Below, piece by piece: positions 9,303 through 17,887 of a stretch of DNA of 64,000 nt (positions are counted from its first letter, which is position 1; every line of letters begins with the position of its first letter). The stretch lies in contig CAYPST010000002.1 of the NCBI GenBank assembly GCA_964413425.1, positions 1 through 64,000 on the forward strand, read 5' to 3'. This DNA comes from DATFLS01 sp964413425 (GTDB lineage: Bacteria; Fidelibacterota; JAANXI01). The notes beneath the pieces were generated by a model. It was not told the origin of the DNA. It searched no databases and saw nothing but the letters and a program-made list of their open reading frames with translations. Both the position numbers and the translations under genes were made by a program.

Positions 9303-10847
9303 TCATCCTCGAAAATTCCGGGTAACATACGAAAGATTTCCCATAACGACCACCACCAGGCTTCCCACCACGGTATAAAGCGGCCAGGCGATGGCGACTC
9401 CTTGTCCCGGGAGTAAATTTTGCACCGGTCCTTCCACCAGAAACAGGAGCACGACCAATCCTGTAAAGAACCCGATCAGGGCATCGGTGCGCTGCGGTTT
9501 TTTTGAGAGCAATCCCAGGGCAAATACCCCCAGCAGTCCGCCGTAGGTATAAGAAGCGATCCCCAGGCCCAGTTCCACCACCGCCGGTCGTTCCCCGGTG
9601 GATTGCAGCTGGAGGGCGGCAAAGAAAAAGGCGGCGCCTGTCAGAATAATCCCCCAGACGATGGTGATACATCTGGAGATGCGTAAATCTTTTTGCGGCG
9701 AGTTGTCCTGTCCCCAATATGGTTTATACAGATCCAGGGTGGTGGCAGAGGCCAGCGAGTTCAGGGAAGAACTCAGGCTGCTCATGGCGGCCGCGAACAG
9801 CGCGGCGACAATCAGTCCGGAGATCCCGGTGGGCAGCTGTTCGACGATAAATTTCGCAAACACTTCATCAGCAGTAGCCAGCCCCAGCTGCTCCGGGGTT
9901 TGTCCGTCGTAGAAGCCGTAGAGCAGGAGTCCTATCCCCAGGAAGAGGGCAAATTGGAGGAAAATCACGAAGCCGCTGCCGACGAGGGCTTTCTGGCTAG
10001 AGCGGAGATTTCTGGTGGTGAGCAGCCGCTGGACAATCAAATGATCCGTGCCGTGGGAGGCAATGGAGAAAATCCCGCCGCCAATCAACGCGGTGAAAAA
10101 GGTATAAGGTTGTGTGATAAACTGACGGAAGGGGATATCGAAGCCGAAACGAAGTAAACTGAGTTTCCCGCCTTCTTCCGCCAGAGCGACGGCCGATGCC
10201 AGTCCTCGTGGCAGGTCCGCCACTATAATACCGGCAGCCAGCAGCGCGCCCCCGATGTATACGGTCATCTGCATCACATCCATCCAGACCACCGCCTTGA
10301 TGCCCCCGAGAAAAGTATAGATTATGGTGATGCCGGCGATCCCGAGTATGGCCAGGATATAAATCTGGAAATCGGTGAGTGCGTCAAAAGCGCCACCCAA
10401 TCGCAGGATAATAGCCAGCGGTATCGCCGTGGCGAACAATCGTACTCCGTCGGCCAGCAGCCGGGTGACCATAAAGGTGGAGCTGGTCACATTCCGCAGG
10501 GAGGCACCGAACCGGTTGCCCAGAAACTGGTAAGCGGTGGAGAGTTCGCCCTGGTAATAGGCGGGCAGAAAAAAGAGGCTCACAAGTATCCGACCGGTGA
10601 TGTAGCCGAACGTGATCTGCAGGAAGGTGAGATCACCGCCGTAGGCGACCGCCGGCACGCTGATGAAGGTCAGGGTGCTGGTTTCGGTGGCCACCACCGA
10701 AAACAGGACGGCCCACCACGGCATGTTCCGGCCGCCCAGAAAGTAATCAGACGTGGTTCGCTGGCGTCCGGCAGCAAGAATGCCCAGAAATGCCACGCCA
10801 AGCAAATAGACCACTATGACTCCGTAATCGATGGCGGTGAATCCCAG
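9303..10847 (-). CDS. Sodium:solute symporter (SSS family), probable CTG start
   Basis: A second SSS-family inner-membrane symporter, with YFLGGRNMPWW near the N-terminus, about 13 membrane segments and ASHGTDHLIVQRLL in the middle, typical of sugar-type members. It is immediately downstream of the GH3 gene, so the likely cargo is an amino sugar or muropeptide product; this is inference from context. The first in-frame GTG (10814) would cut away half of the first membrane helix. Upstream, GGAGGAG is followed six bases later by an in-frame CTG at 10847, which restores the helix (GFTAIDYGVIVVYLLG), and no ATG exists before the stop of the upstream gene. I therefore annotate a CTG start, 514 residues. 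Confidence 0.82.
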   Translation of the reverse strand: MGFTAIDYGVIVVYLLGVAFLGILAAGRQRTTSDYFLGGRNMPWWAVLFSVVATETSTLTFISVPAVAYGGDLTFLQITFGYITGRILVSLFFLPAYYQGELSTAYQFLGNRFGASLRNVTSSTFMVTRLLADGVRLFATAIPLAIILRLGGAFDALTDFQIYILAILGIAGITIIYTFLGGIKAVVWMDVMQMTVYIGGALLAAGIIVADLPRGLASAVALAEEGGKLSLLRFGFDIPFRQFITQPYTFFTALIGGGIFSIASHGTDHLIVQRLLTTRNLRSSQKALVGSGFVIFLQFALFLGIGLLLYGFYDGQTPEQLGLATADEVFAKFIVEQLPTGISGLIVAALFAAAMSSLSSSLNSLASATTLDLYKPYWGQDNSPQKDLRISRCITIVWGIILTGAAFFFAALQLQSTGERPAVVELGLGIASYTYGGLLGVFALGLLSKKPQRTDALIGFFTGLVVLLFLVEGPVQNLLPGQGVAIAWPLYTVVGSLVVVVMGNLSYVTRNFRG

Positions 10848-10862
10848 AGCAGTCTCCTCCGG

Positions 10863-13856
10863 TTAAGGGTATTGTTGTAAGAATTTCTTGTGCAGCGACC
10901 GTATCGTCCGGTCCAGTTCCAATCGATCCCGGGTAAACAGCGCTTCCATCACCGTATTGTGGAACCTGGGACGGAATTCCGAAATCTTCCAGTTATTGCG
11001 GGTCGGGTACACCCGGTTTGTCAGCAAAATGACGATCACGTCATATTCGGGATCAATAACGATGGAAGTTCCGGTATATCCGGTATGGCAAAACGCCTGC
11101 GGGGAAAAGTAATCCCCGAACAGACTGCCGGAATCGCTGGGCGTGTCCCAGCCCAGTGCCCGGGTACTCCCTTCCACAATATTCTGCCGGGTGGTGAATT
11201 TTTCGATGGTGCTTGTTTTATAATGCTTTTTCCCGTCATAATAGCCGTTGCTCAGGTACATCTGGGCGTACCGGCCCATGTCATCTATGGTGGAAAACAA
11301 TCCGGCATGACCTGCCACTCCGCCCAATACTGCCGCATTCTCATCGTGCACCTGTCCACGGATCTGCTTATTCCGGTAGTTCCGGTCATATTCGGTGGGC
11401 ACAATATTTTCCCAGACCCGCCTGGCCGGGACATACTGCGTTTCCTCCATGCTCAGAGGAGTGTAAATTCGCTCCTGCACCAGCTGATCCAATGGTTTAT
11501 GAACAATCTTTTCCAGGATATGTCCCATCAGGATGACTCCGAGGTCGCTGTAGAGCGTGGAATCACCGGGGGTGTAGACCAGATCGGTGTGCTTGATAAT
11601 CTCCAGCACCTCCCGGGGATAATCGGCCACATCCCAGAATTTGATGAGGTGAAAAAACTGCTGGGCCAGATTCATTTTGGCTCCTGTCAGTATCCAGAAC
11701 TGCAGATATGCCGGAAGCCCGGAAGAATGGGTGAGCAGGTGAGAGATTTTCACGCTGTCCTTCATACCACCGCTGAATTCCGGGATATATGCGGACACCG
11801 GGGCATCCAGAGGGAGCAGATTCTCCTCGTACATCTGCATGGCCAGCGGCGTGGTCGACATCACCTTGGTAACGGAGGCCATATCAAAGATGGTCCCCCG
11901 GGTGACCTCCGGTGAACCTCTGTCGTAAGTAAAACGTCCAAATCCCCGGGCGGCCAGCACCTCGCCGTCTCTGGCAATATAGACTGCCATGCCCGGCGCC
12001 ACGCTGTCTGCAATACCCTGTTGAATAAGGGTAAACACCGAGTCGAGCAGTACCGGGCGGGGCTGTTCCCGCCAGACATTGCTGGACGGCTCGCGGCTGA
12101 GCCCGTGCCCGTACGCATATCCAGCAGGCAGCGTAATGGGTAATTTCCCGGAGAGGCCTGCTTCCCCCACCATTGCCTGCACCACTGCACGCTGTGATTC
12201 GCGGGAGGTGCTGTAGGGAAGCAGAAAAGCGGACACCTCCGGAAAATTGTGCAGCAGATACGGGGTACCGAATCCCACGGTGATGATTGGTTTATTCTTC
12301 GCAAGTATTTTCGCGAGAAAGTCTGCCTGCTCCTCGGGCAGGTTGATCGAGCCCTCACATCTGGCAAATCGGACAAACACCCCCACCGCAGCTGCATCGG
12401 CCTCTTCAATAGCCTGGCTGGCATGCCGGAGGGTCTCCTTCGAGACATCCGGGCCAATCCGTATGACCTGGTTCTGATCAATGCGTTTCGACAGCTCCGC
12501 AACAAAGGACTCGCCCGGAAATCCGCAGCGGATATCGTCGGTGATGATTACGGTAACAAACGAATTGATCCCGGCGGGATCCAGGGGAACAGTCTGCCGG
12601 TCATCTTTCACCAGCGTAATGGATTCCCGGAAAGCCTTCTGCGCTTTCTTCAGGTGTTCCGGATTCTCCAGCACCGTCTCAAGCGTGTCCGGATTCGGAT
12701 ACCGGTTCCGGTCCACCTGACAGAACCGCTTCAGTTCCAGAATCCTCCGAACAGAAGCGTTAATGGTTTCCTCCGATATGCGTCCCTGTCTGGAGGCCTC
12801 CAGGACCGCCTGGTAGGCCACTTCGAAATTCGGAGATAATAAAATCACATCCACTCCTGCCTGGATTGCTTTCACCGCCGACTCTCCCGGCCAGTATCCC
12901 CGCACAATGCCACCCATGTTCATGGCATCGCTGATGACCAGGCCGTTATATTCCAGAGAATCGCGCAGCACGTCCCGAATGATATACGGGGAAAATGTCG
13001 CCGGTGTGTCTCCCGAGGGCAAGTTCGGCATAGCGATATGGGCAATCATCATCGCTTTCACGCCGGCATCAATGGCCGCCTGAAATGGGATCAGCTCCAG
13101 GTTCCGGAGCCGCTGCTGATCCACATCGATGGCAGGCAGCAGGAGATGGGAATCCATATCGGTATCCCCGTGCCCCGCAAAGTGCTTGGCTGTGGCCGCA
13201 ACGCCCTGTGACTGCACCCCGGTGATATAGGCCGCACCGAATTCCGCGACCAGCGCGGGATCTTCTCCGTAAGAGCGCACGTTGATGATGGGATTCTCCG
13301 GATTATTGTTCACGTCCAGCACCGGAGAAAAAGTCATGTGAATCCCCAGCGCCCGGGCTTCTCTGGCTGTGATGATCCCCTGTTGATGGGCATACATGGG
13401 ATTCCGGGTGGCTCCCAGCCCCATATTCTCCGGGAAGCGGGTTCCCGCCGACAGCCGCATGGGCGTCCCCCATTCGAAATCCGAGGCGATCAGAAGCGGA
13501 CTCGCCGTCAGCTCCTGAAACCGGGTGATGTTTCGGACGGCTTCATAGGGGCCTCCGCCGAACATGGCCAATCCCCCGATTTGATATTCCGTAATCCACC
13601 GGGCAACACGCTGAAATCCATCACTGGAATCGTTCAGATATTCGGCATCAAACCCCGGCATGAACATCTGGCCGATTTTTTCCTCCAGTGTCATCCGGGA
13701 AAGTAACCGATCCATGTCATTCTCCGCGAGTCGTTCCGGCGTAACCGAAGGACCGACAGTACATGTGCTCAATAATATTCCAGCAATCACAACCACCAGG
13801 ATTTTGCCCGTGTTAACGCCAACCCTCTGCAATTTCAGACTCCCTCTTTCTTCCAT
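10863..13856 (-). CDS. GH3 beta-N-acetylglucosaminidase (NagZ-type) fused to serine beta-lactamase-like domain, lipoprotein
   Basis: The N-terminal half is NagZ-like: KHFAGHG at 224-230 with the Asp235-Ser236-His237 catalytic dyad and the nucleophile Asp310 in VISDAMNM. NagZ removes N-acetylglucosamine from muropeptides. The C-terminal third (about 610-960) is a class C beta-lactamase/DD-peptidase fold with SVTK (Ser661, Lys664), YSD at 769-771 and HTG at 924-926. An LLSTC lipobox puts a lipidated Cys at 32. Such fusions are known in Bacteroidetes. It is 997 residues from the ATG at 13856; an upstream in-frame ATG (13889) lies inside an intergenic repeat, and a TTG with AGGGAG seven bases before it is another possible start. 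The SSS gene follows directly. Confidence 0.9.
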   Translation of the reverse strand: MEERGSLKLQRVGVNTGKILVVVIAGILLSTCTVGPSVTPERLAENDMDRLLSRMTLEEKIGQMFMPGFDAEYLNDSSDGFQRVARWITEYQIGGLAMFGGGPYEAVRNITRFQELTASPLLIASDFEWGTPMRLSAGTRFPENMGLGATRNPMYAHQQGIITAREARALGIHMTFSPVLDVNNNPENPIINVRSYGEDPALVAEFGAAYITGVQSQGVAATAKHFAGHGDTDMDSHLLLPAIDVDQQRLRNLELIPFQAAIDAGVKAMMIAHIAMPNLPSGDTPATFSPYIIRDVLRDSLEYNGLVISDAMNMGGIVRGYWPGESAVKAIQAGVDVILLSPNFEVAYQAVLEASRQGRISEETINASVRRILELKRFCQVDRNRYPNPDTLETVLENPEHLKKAQKAFRESITLVKDDRQTVPLDPAGINSFVTVIITDDIRCGFPGESFVAELSKRIDQNQVIRIGPDVSKETLRHASQAIEEADAAAVGVFVRFARCEGSINLPEEQADFLAKILAKNKPIITVGFGTPYLLHNFPEVSAFLLPYSTSRESQRAVVQAMVGEAGLSGKLPITLPAGYAYGHGLSREPSSNVWREQPRPVLLDSVFTLIQQGIADSVAPGMAVYIARDGEVLAARGFGRFTYDRGSPEVTRGTIFDMASVTKVMSTTPLAMQMYEENLLPLDAPVSAYIPEFSGGMKDSVKISHLLTHSSGLPAYLQFWILTGAKMNLAQQFFHLIKFWDVADYPREVLEIIKHTDLVYTPGDSTLYSDLGVILMGHILEKIVHKPLDQLVQERIYTPLSMEETQYVPARRVWENIVPTEYDRNYRNKQIRGQVHDENAAVLGGVAGHAGLFSTIDDMGRYAQMYLSNGYYDGKKHYKTSTIEKFTTRQNIVEGSTRALGWDTPSDSGSLFGDYFSPQAFCHTGYTGTSIVIDPEYDVIVILLTNRVYPTRNNWKISEFRPRFHNTVMEALFTRDRLELDRTIRSLHKKFLQQYP

Positions 13857-13876
13857 TATTGCAAAATTCCACGCCC

Positions 13877-13925
13877 AAAAATAGCACACGAATGAACACA
13901 GAAACAGCAGATAACCACAGATCCT
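13877..13925 (+). repeat. Dispersed repeat (CACACGAAT...CACAGAT type), copy A
   Basis: Begins AAAAATAGCACACG and ends CCACAGAT. It starts about 20 bases upstream of the GH3 start codon. A close copy lies at 17251-17297 upstream of glgA, and an inverted one at 14229-14262. From memory such words are common in intergenic DNA of several environmental phyla. Confidence 0.6.
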
Positions 13926-14228
13926 CTGCCCATCCCCAAAAAGACTTGGATATTAAGAAATACCTCCAGAGACCCTGTGCGAAGTGAAAGTCACTTCACC
14001 AGGCATGTTAGGCTTGCATGTGGAAAAACCGTCCACTTCTGTGCCCCTTGCTTTCTGAAGTGCAATTGCAGTCACCTCTTCTCCTTTGAGTCCCAATGCG
14101 GTTTTCAATTTTTTAATATGACCATTAATTTGCCTCAGTTTCTGAGATTGCTCTATCCATCGGCGGCAGGGCAATGAAGCGCCCAGTCGAGTCATCCCGT
14201 ACTGAGTTAACTGAATAATCATATTTTT

Positions 14229-14262
14229 TCATCTGTGTTAATCCATTTTTTCTGTGTCGATC
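14229..14262 (-). repeat. Dispersed repeat, inverted copy B
   Basis: Reads CATCTGTGTTAATCC ... TTTTCTGTGTCGATC on the plus strand, the reverse complement of the 13877 type with a few changes. Together with copy A it encloses about 300 bases. Confidence 0.55.
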
Positions 14263-14306
14263 AGAGTGCTATGTTTGAGCATTACCCGGAACACGCATAT
14301 TTGCTT

Positions 14307-15425
14307 TCAGATGTCAACGTATTCCCGGATAACCCGCTGAGATATGCCACAGATCACTTCGTATGGAATGACCTGTAATTTCTTGGCCATTTCCCAGACG
14401 GAGATGAACGCATCGCCCTGCTGCCCGAATATAATAACTTCCTCCCCGATATCGACCGGTTCTTTGCCTACGTCCACCATGAAGGTATCCATACTCACAT
14501 TCCCCACCACCGGAAATCGCCTCCCGTGGATGAGCACTTCTCCGGTATTTCCGTACCGGCGGGGGATCCCGTCTTCATACCCGCCGCTGCAGATCGCAAT
14601 GATGGAATCTTCTCTGGTTGAATAGGTGCTCCCGTACCCAATGGGAAAATCCACCGGAAATTGTTTCACATAGGTGATATAGGATTTGAGCGACATCACT
14701 GACTGCAGCTGAACCGGGGCAGGGAGCGACTCAGCCGGATACAGTCCGTATAAGCTCAATCCCAATCGGACCCGATCATACAGTGTATCCTCCATATACA
14801 GCATGGCTGCCGAATTCGCCAGGTGAAATATCGGCCTGTCATCCCGTGACTCCCGGGAAATGTCATCACAGATGCGCCGGAACCGATCGGCCTGCACCAC
14901 TGCCAGACCATCCTTCTCCTCCGCCGAGGCAAAGTGCGACAGCACGCCGACTAACCGGAGTGCCGGATCCCGCATGATCTTATGGAAGACATCTTTATAT
15001 TCGTTATACAACACACCCATACGCCCCATACCGGTATCGATTTTCAGGTGCACCTGCAGTTCCTTCTTTTCGCGGTCGGTGTAGCTGGCGAAGCGTTCAT
15101 AATCGCCTGCGGACGCTACAATCGGTTGCAGGTCATACTCGACTACTTGTTCCAGTTGATCATCCCAGACTTTCCCCATAATCAGAATCGGAACCTGCAC
15201 TCCCGCTTGCCGCAGCTGGATTGCTTCCTGAATAGCCACCACTGCCAGCATGGAGACGCCCTCTTCCACCAGGATCCTTGAAACCGGCACACAGCCATGT
15301 CCATAGCCATTGGCCTTCACCACCCCGATAATCTGAGCGGGCTGTATATACTCCCGAATGCTCTTGATATTGTGCCGGAGATTCCGCAGGTCCACTTCAG
15401 CAATCACATCAGTACGAGATTTCAT
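14307..15425 (-). CDS. alr: Alanine racemase
   Basis: Interconverts L- and D-alanine for peptidoglycan cross-bridges. The PLP lysine is Lys37 in VVKANGYGHG; the second catalytic residue is the Tyr of IGYGSTYS near residue 265. GNVSMDTFMVDVG and the C-terminal CGISQRVIREYV are family hallmarks. At 372 residues it has the standard length and no signal peptide, so it is cytoplasmic. The region GGYEDGIPRRYGN is slightly different from the usual GYADGYPR. It stands alone between two intergenic stretches on the minus strand. The MurF fusion seen in some Bacteroidetes is absent. Confidence 0.95.
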   Translation of the reverse strand: MKSRTDVIAEVDLRNLRHNIKSIREYIQPAQIIGVVKANGYGHGCVPVSRILVEEGVSMLAVVAIQEAIQLRQAGVQVPILIMGKVWDDQLEQVVEYDLQPIVASAGDYERFASYTDREKKELQVHLKIDTGMGRMGVLYNEYKDVFHKIMRDPALRLVGVLSHFASAEEKDGLAVVQADRFRRICDDISRESRDDRPIFHLANSAAMLYMEDTLYDRVRLGLSLYGLYPAESLPAPVQLQSVMSLKSYITYVKQFPVDFPIGYGSTYSTREDSIIAICSGGYEDGIPRRYGNTGEVLIHGRRFPVVGNVSMDTFMVDVGKEPVDIGEEVIIFGQQGDAFISVWEMAKKLQVIPYEVICGISQRVIREYVDI

Positions 15426-15631
15426 GCCGTCACATGATCCTTCAGTTCAAAGCACAACTGTTAACGTTCATTTGCAGGAAGTGAATATATTCAAATTTTG
15501 CAGGGAAAGCAGGTCGAAATTCGCAGAATATCCAACGGAGGCCCGTGTGCGGATGTCCGCCTCCGGTACCGAGCGCAACAGCCCATCTCAGCCTCTCCCA
15601 TGTATCCCGACACTTGCTTCTGCCGTCTGCT

Positions 15632-15649
15632 CCGAAGGAGTCCCTTCGG
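15632..15649. repeat. Short palindrome CCGAAGG-AGTC-CCTTCGG
   Basis: A perfect 7-bp stem with a four-base loop in the 284-base gap between alr and glgA. The related word CCGAAGGAGAGCC is at 7280 and CCCTTCGGGAT at 24654. The rest of the gap shows nothing else I can support. Confidence 0.45.
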
Positions 15650-15709
15650 GTCCGTCTGCCTTTTGCCTATCGATTCTCATCGGTGTGGCTCCATACTTTG
15701 TATGTACAA

Positions 15710-17179
15710 TCAAGGATTGGCGGAAAGTATGTCGCCGTACAACTCCTTATATTTCCGGGCGCTCACTTCCCAGGAGAAATCGCACTGCATGGCATTGTCC
15801 CGGAGAAATTTCCACTGGGCTTTATTGCGAAATGTCTTGATTGCACGCTTAACGGTATCCAGCAATGCCTCCGGTGTGTACTCGCAAAACAAGAATCCAT
15901 TCCCCTTGTGGGTTGCTGGATCATAATCCTGGATGGTGTCGGCCAATCCTCCGGTGGCATGTACAATGGGAATCGTACCATACTTCAGGCTGTACATTTG
16001 ATTCAAGCCACAGGGCTCATATTTGGACGGCATGAGAAACATATCCGATCCCGCTTCAATCAGATGAGCCAGCGGATTATCATAGGTGAAATTGACACTG
16101 ATTTTATCGGAAAATTCCTGCTTGGCCTCCTCAAGTAGTCGATGGTAACGCCGTTCTCCGGTTCCCAGTACGATGAATCGTAAATCCAGAGAGAGCAGGC
16201 CTTCCAGCGCATCATCCATTAAATCAAATCCCTTCTGGTCGACTAACCGTGACACCATTCCAATGATGGGAGTGCTCTGTTCCGCAATCAGCCGGTTTTT
16301 CCGCAGCAGCTCATCACGGTTTTTTCTTTTCCCGGGGATATTATTCATGGAATATTGAGAAGGAATCAGATCGTCGGTCTCCGGCGACCAGTCCGAGTAA
16401 TCCACGCCATTCAAGATGCCGGACACGTCTTCTTTGCGCATACGCACCACCTCCTCCAGGCCGAATCCGAATTCCTCGGACGACATGATCTCTTCGGCAT
16501 AGGTGGGGCTCACCGTATTTATCTTATCAGCGTAATAGAGTGCGACCTTCATGAAATTGACCTTCCCGTGGAAATGAAAGGCATCTTTTGTCTGGAAATA
16601 TTCCTCAGGAAATCCGGTTTTCTTCAGGACGTCAGCCGGATAAATCCCCTGATAGCCCATATTATGAATCGTAAACAGATGTCGAATGGCGCCGAGGATT
16701 TCATGATTCGAATAGAGTTCTTTCAGGTAAGCCGGCAGCAGTGCCGTGTGATGATCGTTGGAATGGAGAATATCCGGGCTCCAGTCACCGTCCTGCAACC
16801 AGCCGAGAATCGCCCGCATAAAAAAGATGAATCGCTCGTCATTATCCGGATACGCTCGTCCGCTGTCCGGATCAGTATAAATGCCCTCGCGATTGAAGAG
16901 GTGCTCGTTTTGCACGAAGTAAACCGGGACGTTTTTGGTCTCTGGCAGACGGGTTTTCCGTATCCCGGACTGCAATGATTTTTCGCCCACCGGGACCTGA
17001 TATGTCCCTTCATCCTCCACCGGGTACTGTTCCCAGTTGATGGAACCGTATCCGGGCGTGATGACTCGAATGTCCACACCCAGCTGTTCAAGGGCTTTTG
17101 GCAGGGCACCGGCAACGTCGGCCAGTCCACCGACCTTCGAAAACGGCGTCACTTCTGCAGAGGCTAATAAGATCTTCAT
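15710..17179 (-). CDS. glgA: Glycogen synthase (ADP-glucose type, GT5)
   Basis: Transfers glucose from ADP-glucose to the growing alpha-1,4-glucan chain. The KVGGLADV motif (Lys15) binds the nucleotide sugar, and the C-terminal half carries PSKYEPCGLNQM and ATGGLADTI, typical of family GT5 retaining transferases with two Rossmann folds. From the ATG at 17179 it is 489 residues, the normal length; AAAGGA sits six bases upstream, which decides the start over an upstream in-frame Met. A GH57 alpha-glucan enzyme gene lies upstream on the same strand, a common partnership in glycogen metabolism. The intervening 700 bases hold repeats and strong hairpins. Confidence 0.95.
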   Translation of the reverse strand: MKILLASAEVTPFSKVGGLADVAGALPKALEQLGVDIRVITPGYGSINWEQYPVEDEGTYQVPVGEKSLQSGIRKTRLPETKNVPVYFVQNEHLFNREGIYTDPDSGRAYPDNDERFIFFMRAILGWLQDGDWSPDILHSNDHHTALLPAYLKELYSNHEILGAIRHLFTIHNMGYQGIYPADVLKKTGFPEEYFQTKDAFHFHGKVNFMKVALYYADKINTVSPTYAEEIMSSEEFGFGLEEVVRMRKEDVSGILNGVDYSDWSPETDDLIPSQYSMNNIPGKRKNRDELLRKNRLIAEQSTPIIGMVSRLVDQKGFDLMDDALEGLLSLDLRFIVLGTGERRYHRLLEEAKQEFSDKISVNFTYDNPLAHLIEAGSDMFLMPSKYEPCGLNQMYSLKYGTIPIVHATGGLADTIQDYDPATHKGNGFLFCEYTPEALLDTVKRAIKTFRNKAQWKFLRDNAMQCDFSWEVSARKYKELYGDILSANP

Positions 17180-17250
17180 AATTAATCCTTTGATTTCCGT
17201 TTCGTGCGGTAGTACGAAGTGTCCACAACCACTACCACTCTTCATAAATA

Positions 17251-17297
17251 AAAATAGCACACGGATTGACGCAGAAAAAAACAGATGGCCACAGACA
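17251..17297 (+). repeat. Dispersed repeat (CACACGGAT...CCACAGAC type), copy C
   Basis: Aligns over about 46 bases with the copy at 13877 and begins with the same AAAAATAGCACACG. It lies about 70 bases upstream of the glgA start codon, in the same orientation relative to the gene as the copy upstream of the GH3 gene. Confidence 0.6.
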
Positions 17298-17401
17298 AAA
17301 AAGACAAAAGAAACAGGTCATGAGTAATCAGTCAAGAGTTAAGAGCGTTCTCGTTGTCTGCGGTTATGAACACCTCCAAGTGCTAACAATTTTCGACAAG
17401 T

Positions 17402-17442
17402 CCTGGCAAATGCGCCCACGACCTCGTTGCCAGGCCTTTTTT
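17402..17442 (+). terminator. Terminator-like hairpin without an obvious gene
   Basis: A perfect 8-bp stem CCTGGCAA/TTGCCAGG (17402-17409 and 17427-17434) with a 17-base loop, followed by CCTTTTTT. It would stop transcripts on the plus strand, yet no plus-strand gene precedes it; glgA lies on the other strand. It may end an unknown small RNA or an antisense transcript. Confidence 0.4.
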
Positions 17443-17608
17443 CTGCCAGTACTTACTTGCACTTGTGAGCACCTGCCATCTTTATCCTTCTTTTTTCCCG
17501 GTCTCCCTTTCAGGGCTCCGATCTCCCTGCAGGTGCTTTGCACCATGCACTCTGCGCTTTGCTTTTTTATCTGCCGTTTGCTGTTTCACAATTCTCTCTG
17601 TGGCCCAA

Positions 17609-17756
17609 ATTGAGCGATTTATTTCCATAAATCGCTCAATCGACAAAGAAAATGTAAGTTTTCACCTCACCTATTCGGTGAAAACAAACATTTTCTAAGT
17701 CGGGGTTTTCCCTAAGTACAGCGATACTTCGCGAAGCTCGTATCGCTCAACTTAGG
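17609..17756. repeat. Three consecutive inverted repeats
   Basis: Element 1 is a perfect 14-bp stem (17609-17622 with 17627-17640, loop TTCC). Element 2 starts at the next base: CGAC, AA, AGAAAATGT, AA, GTTTTCACC, ten-base loop, GGTGAAAAC, AA, ACATTTTCT, AA, GTCG, so three stems of 4, 9 and 9 bp are separated by mismatched AA/AA pairs (17641-17702). Element 3 is CCTAAGT, two mismatched bases, AGCGATAC, loop, GTATCGCT, two mismatched bases, ACTTAGG (17711-17756). ATCGCTCAA is shared by elements 1 and 3, and CTAAGT occurs before and inside element 3. I cannot name the element. Confidence 0.75.
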
Positions 17757-17887
17757 TGTGGGAATCTGTTACATCAGGGTCATCTACAATGCTGTTTCCA
17801 GTATGGCATATGAATAATTCAGGTCAACAAACCTCGGACCTCCTGGATTGAAGTACAGTGTGATATCATTAGATAGATAATTTGCGA

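Larger units (their letters stand above)
13857..14306. other. Intergenic stretch bracketed by inverted repeat copies
   Basis: Holds a repeat at 13877-13925 and an inverted copy at 14229-14262. Between them an 89-codon minus-strand open frame (13953-14222) has a lysine-rich middle (LRQINGHIKKLKTALGL) but no family I recognise and no clear ribosome site; I leave it as doubtful, perhaps a decayed gene. Confidence 0.4.
17180..17887. other. Long intergenic region with repeats and stem-loops
   Basis: About 700 bases without a supported gene. In order it holds a dispersed repeat (17251-17297), a plus-strand terminator-like hairpin (17402-17442), and a run of three inverted repeats (17609-17756). 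Open frames here (for example 17266-17613) lack ribosome sites and have low-complexity composition. It separates the GH57 and glgA genes, both read on the minus strand. Confidence 0.5.

Noticed and set aside
10890..11915. 341-codon open frame antisense to the GH3-beta-lactamase gene
   Set aside because: It is a shadow of a well-supported gene in a GC-rich stretch; no motif and no start signal.
13953..14222. 89-codon basic protein frame between repeats
   Set aside because: Not listed as a gene because no family, ribosome site or conserved pattern could be seen; mentioned as a possible remnant.
17711..17756. Integron attC site
   Set aside because: The fold is similar, but the R boxes (CCTAAGT/ACTTAGG) do not match the RYYYAAC/GTTRRRY consensus, and no integrase or gene cassette is present. 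Kept only as an unusual inverted repeat.
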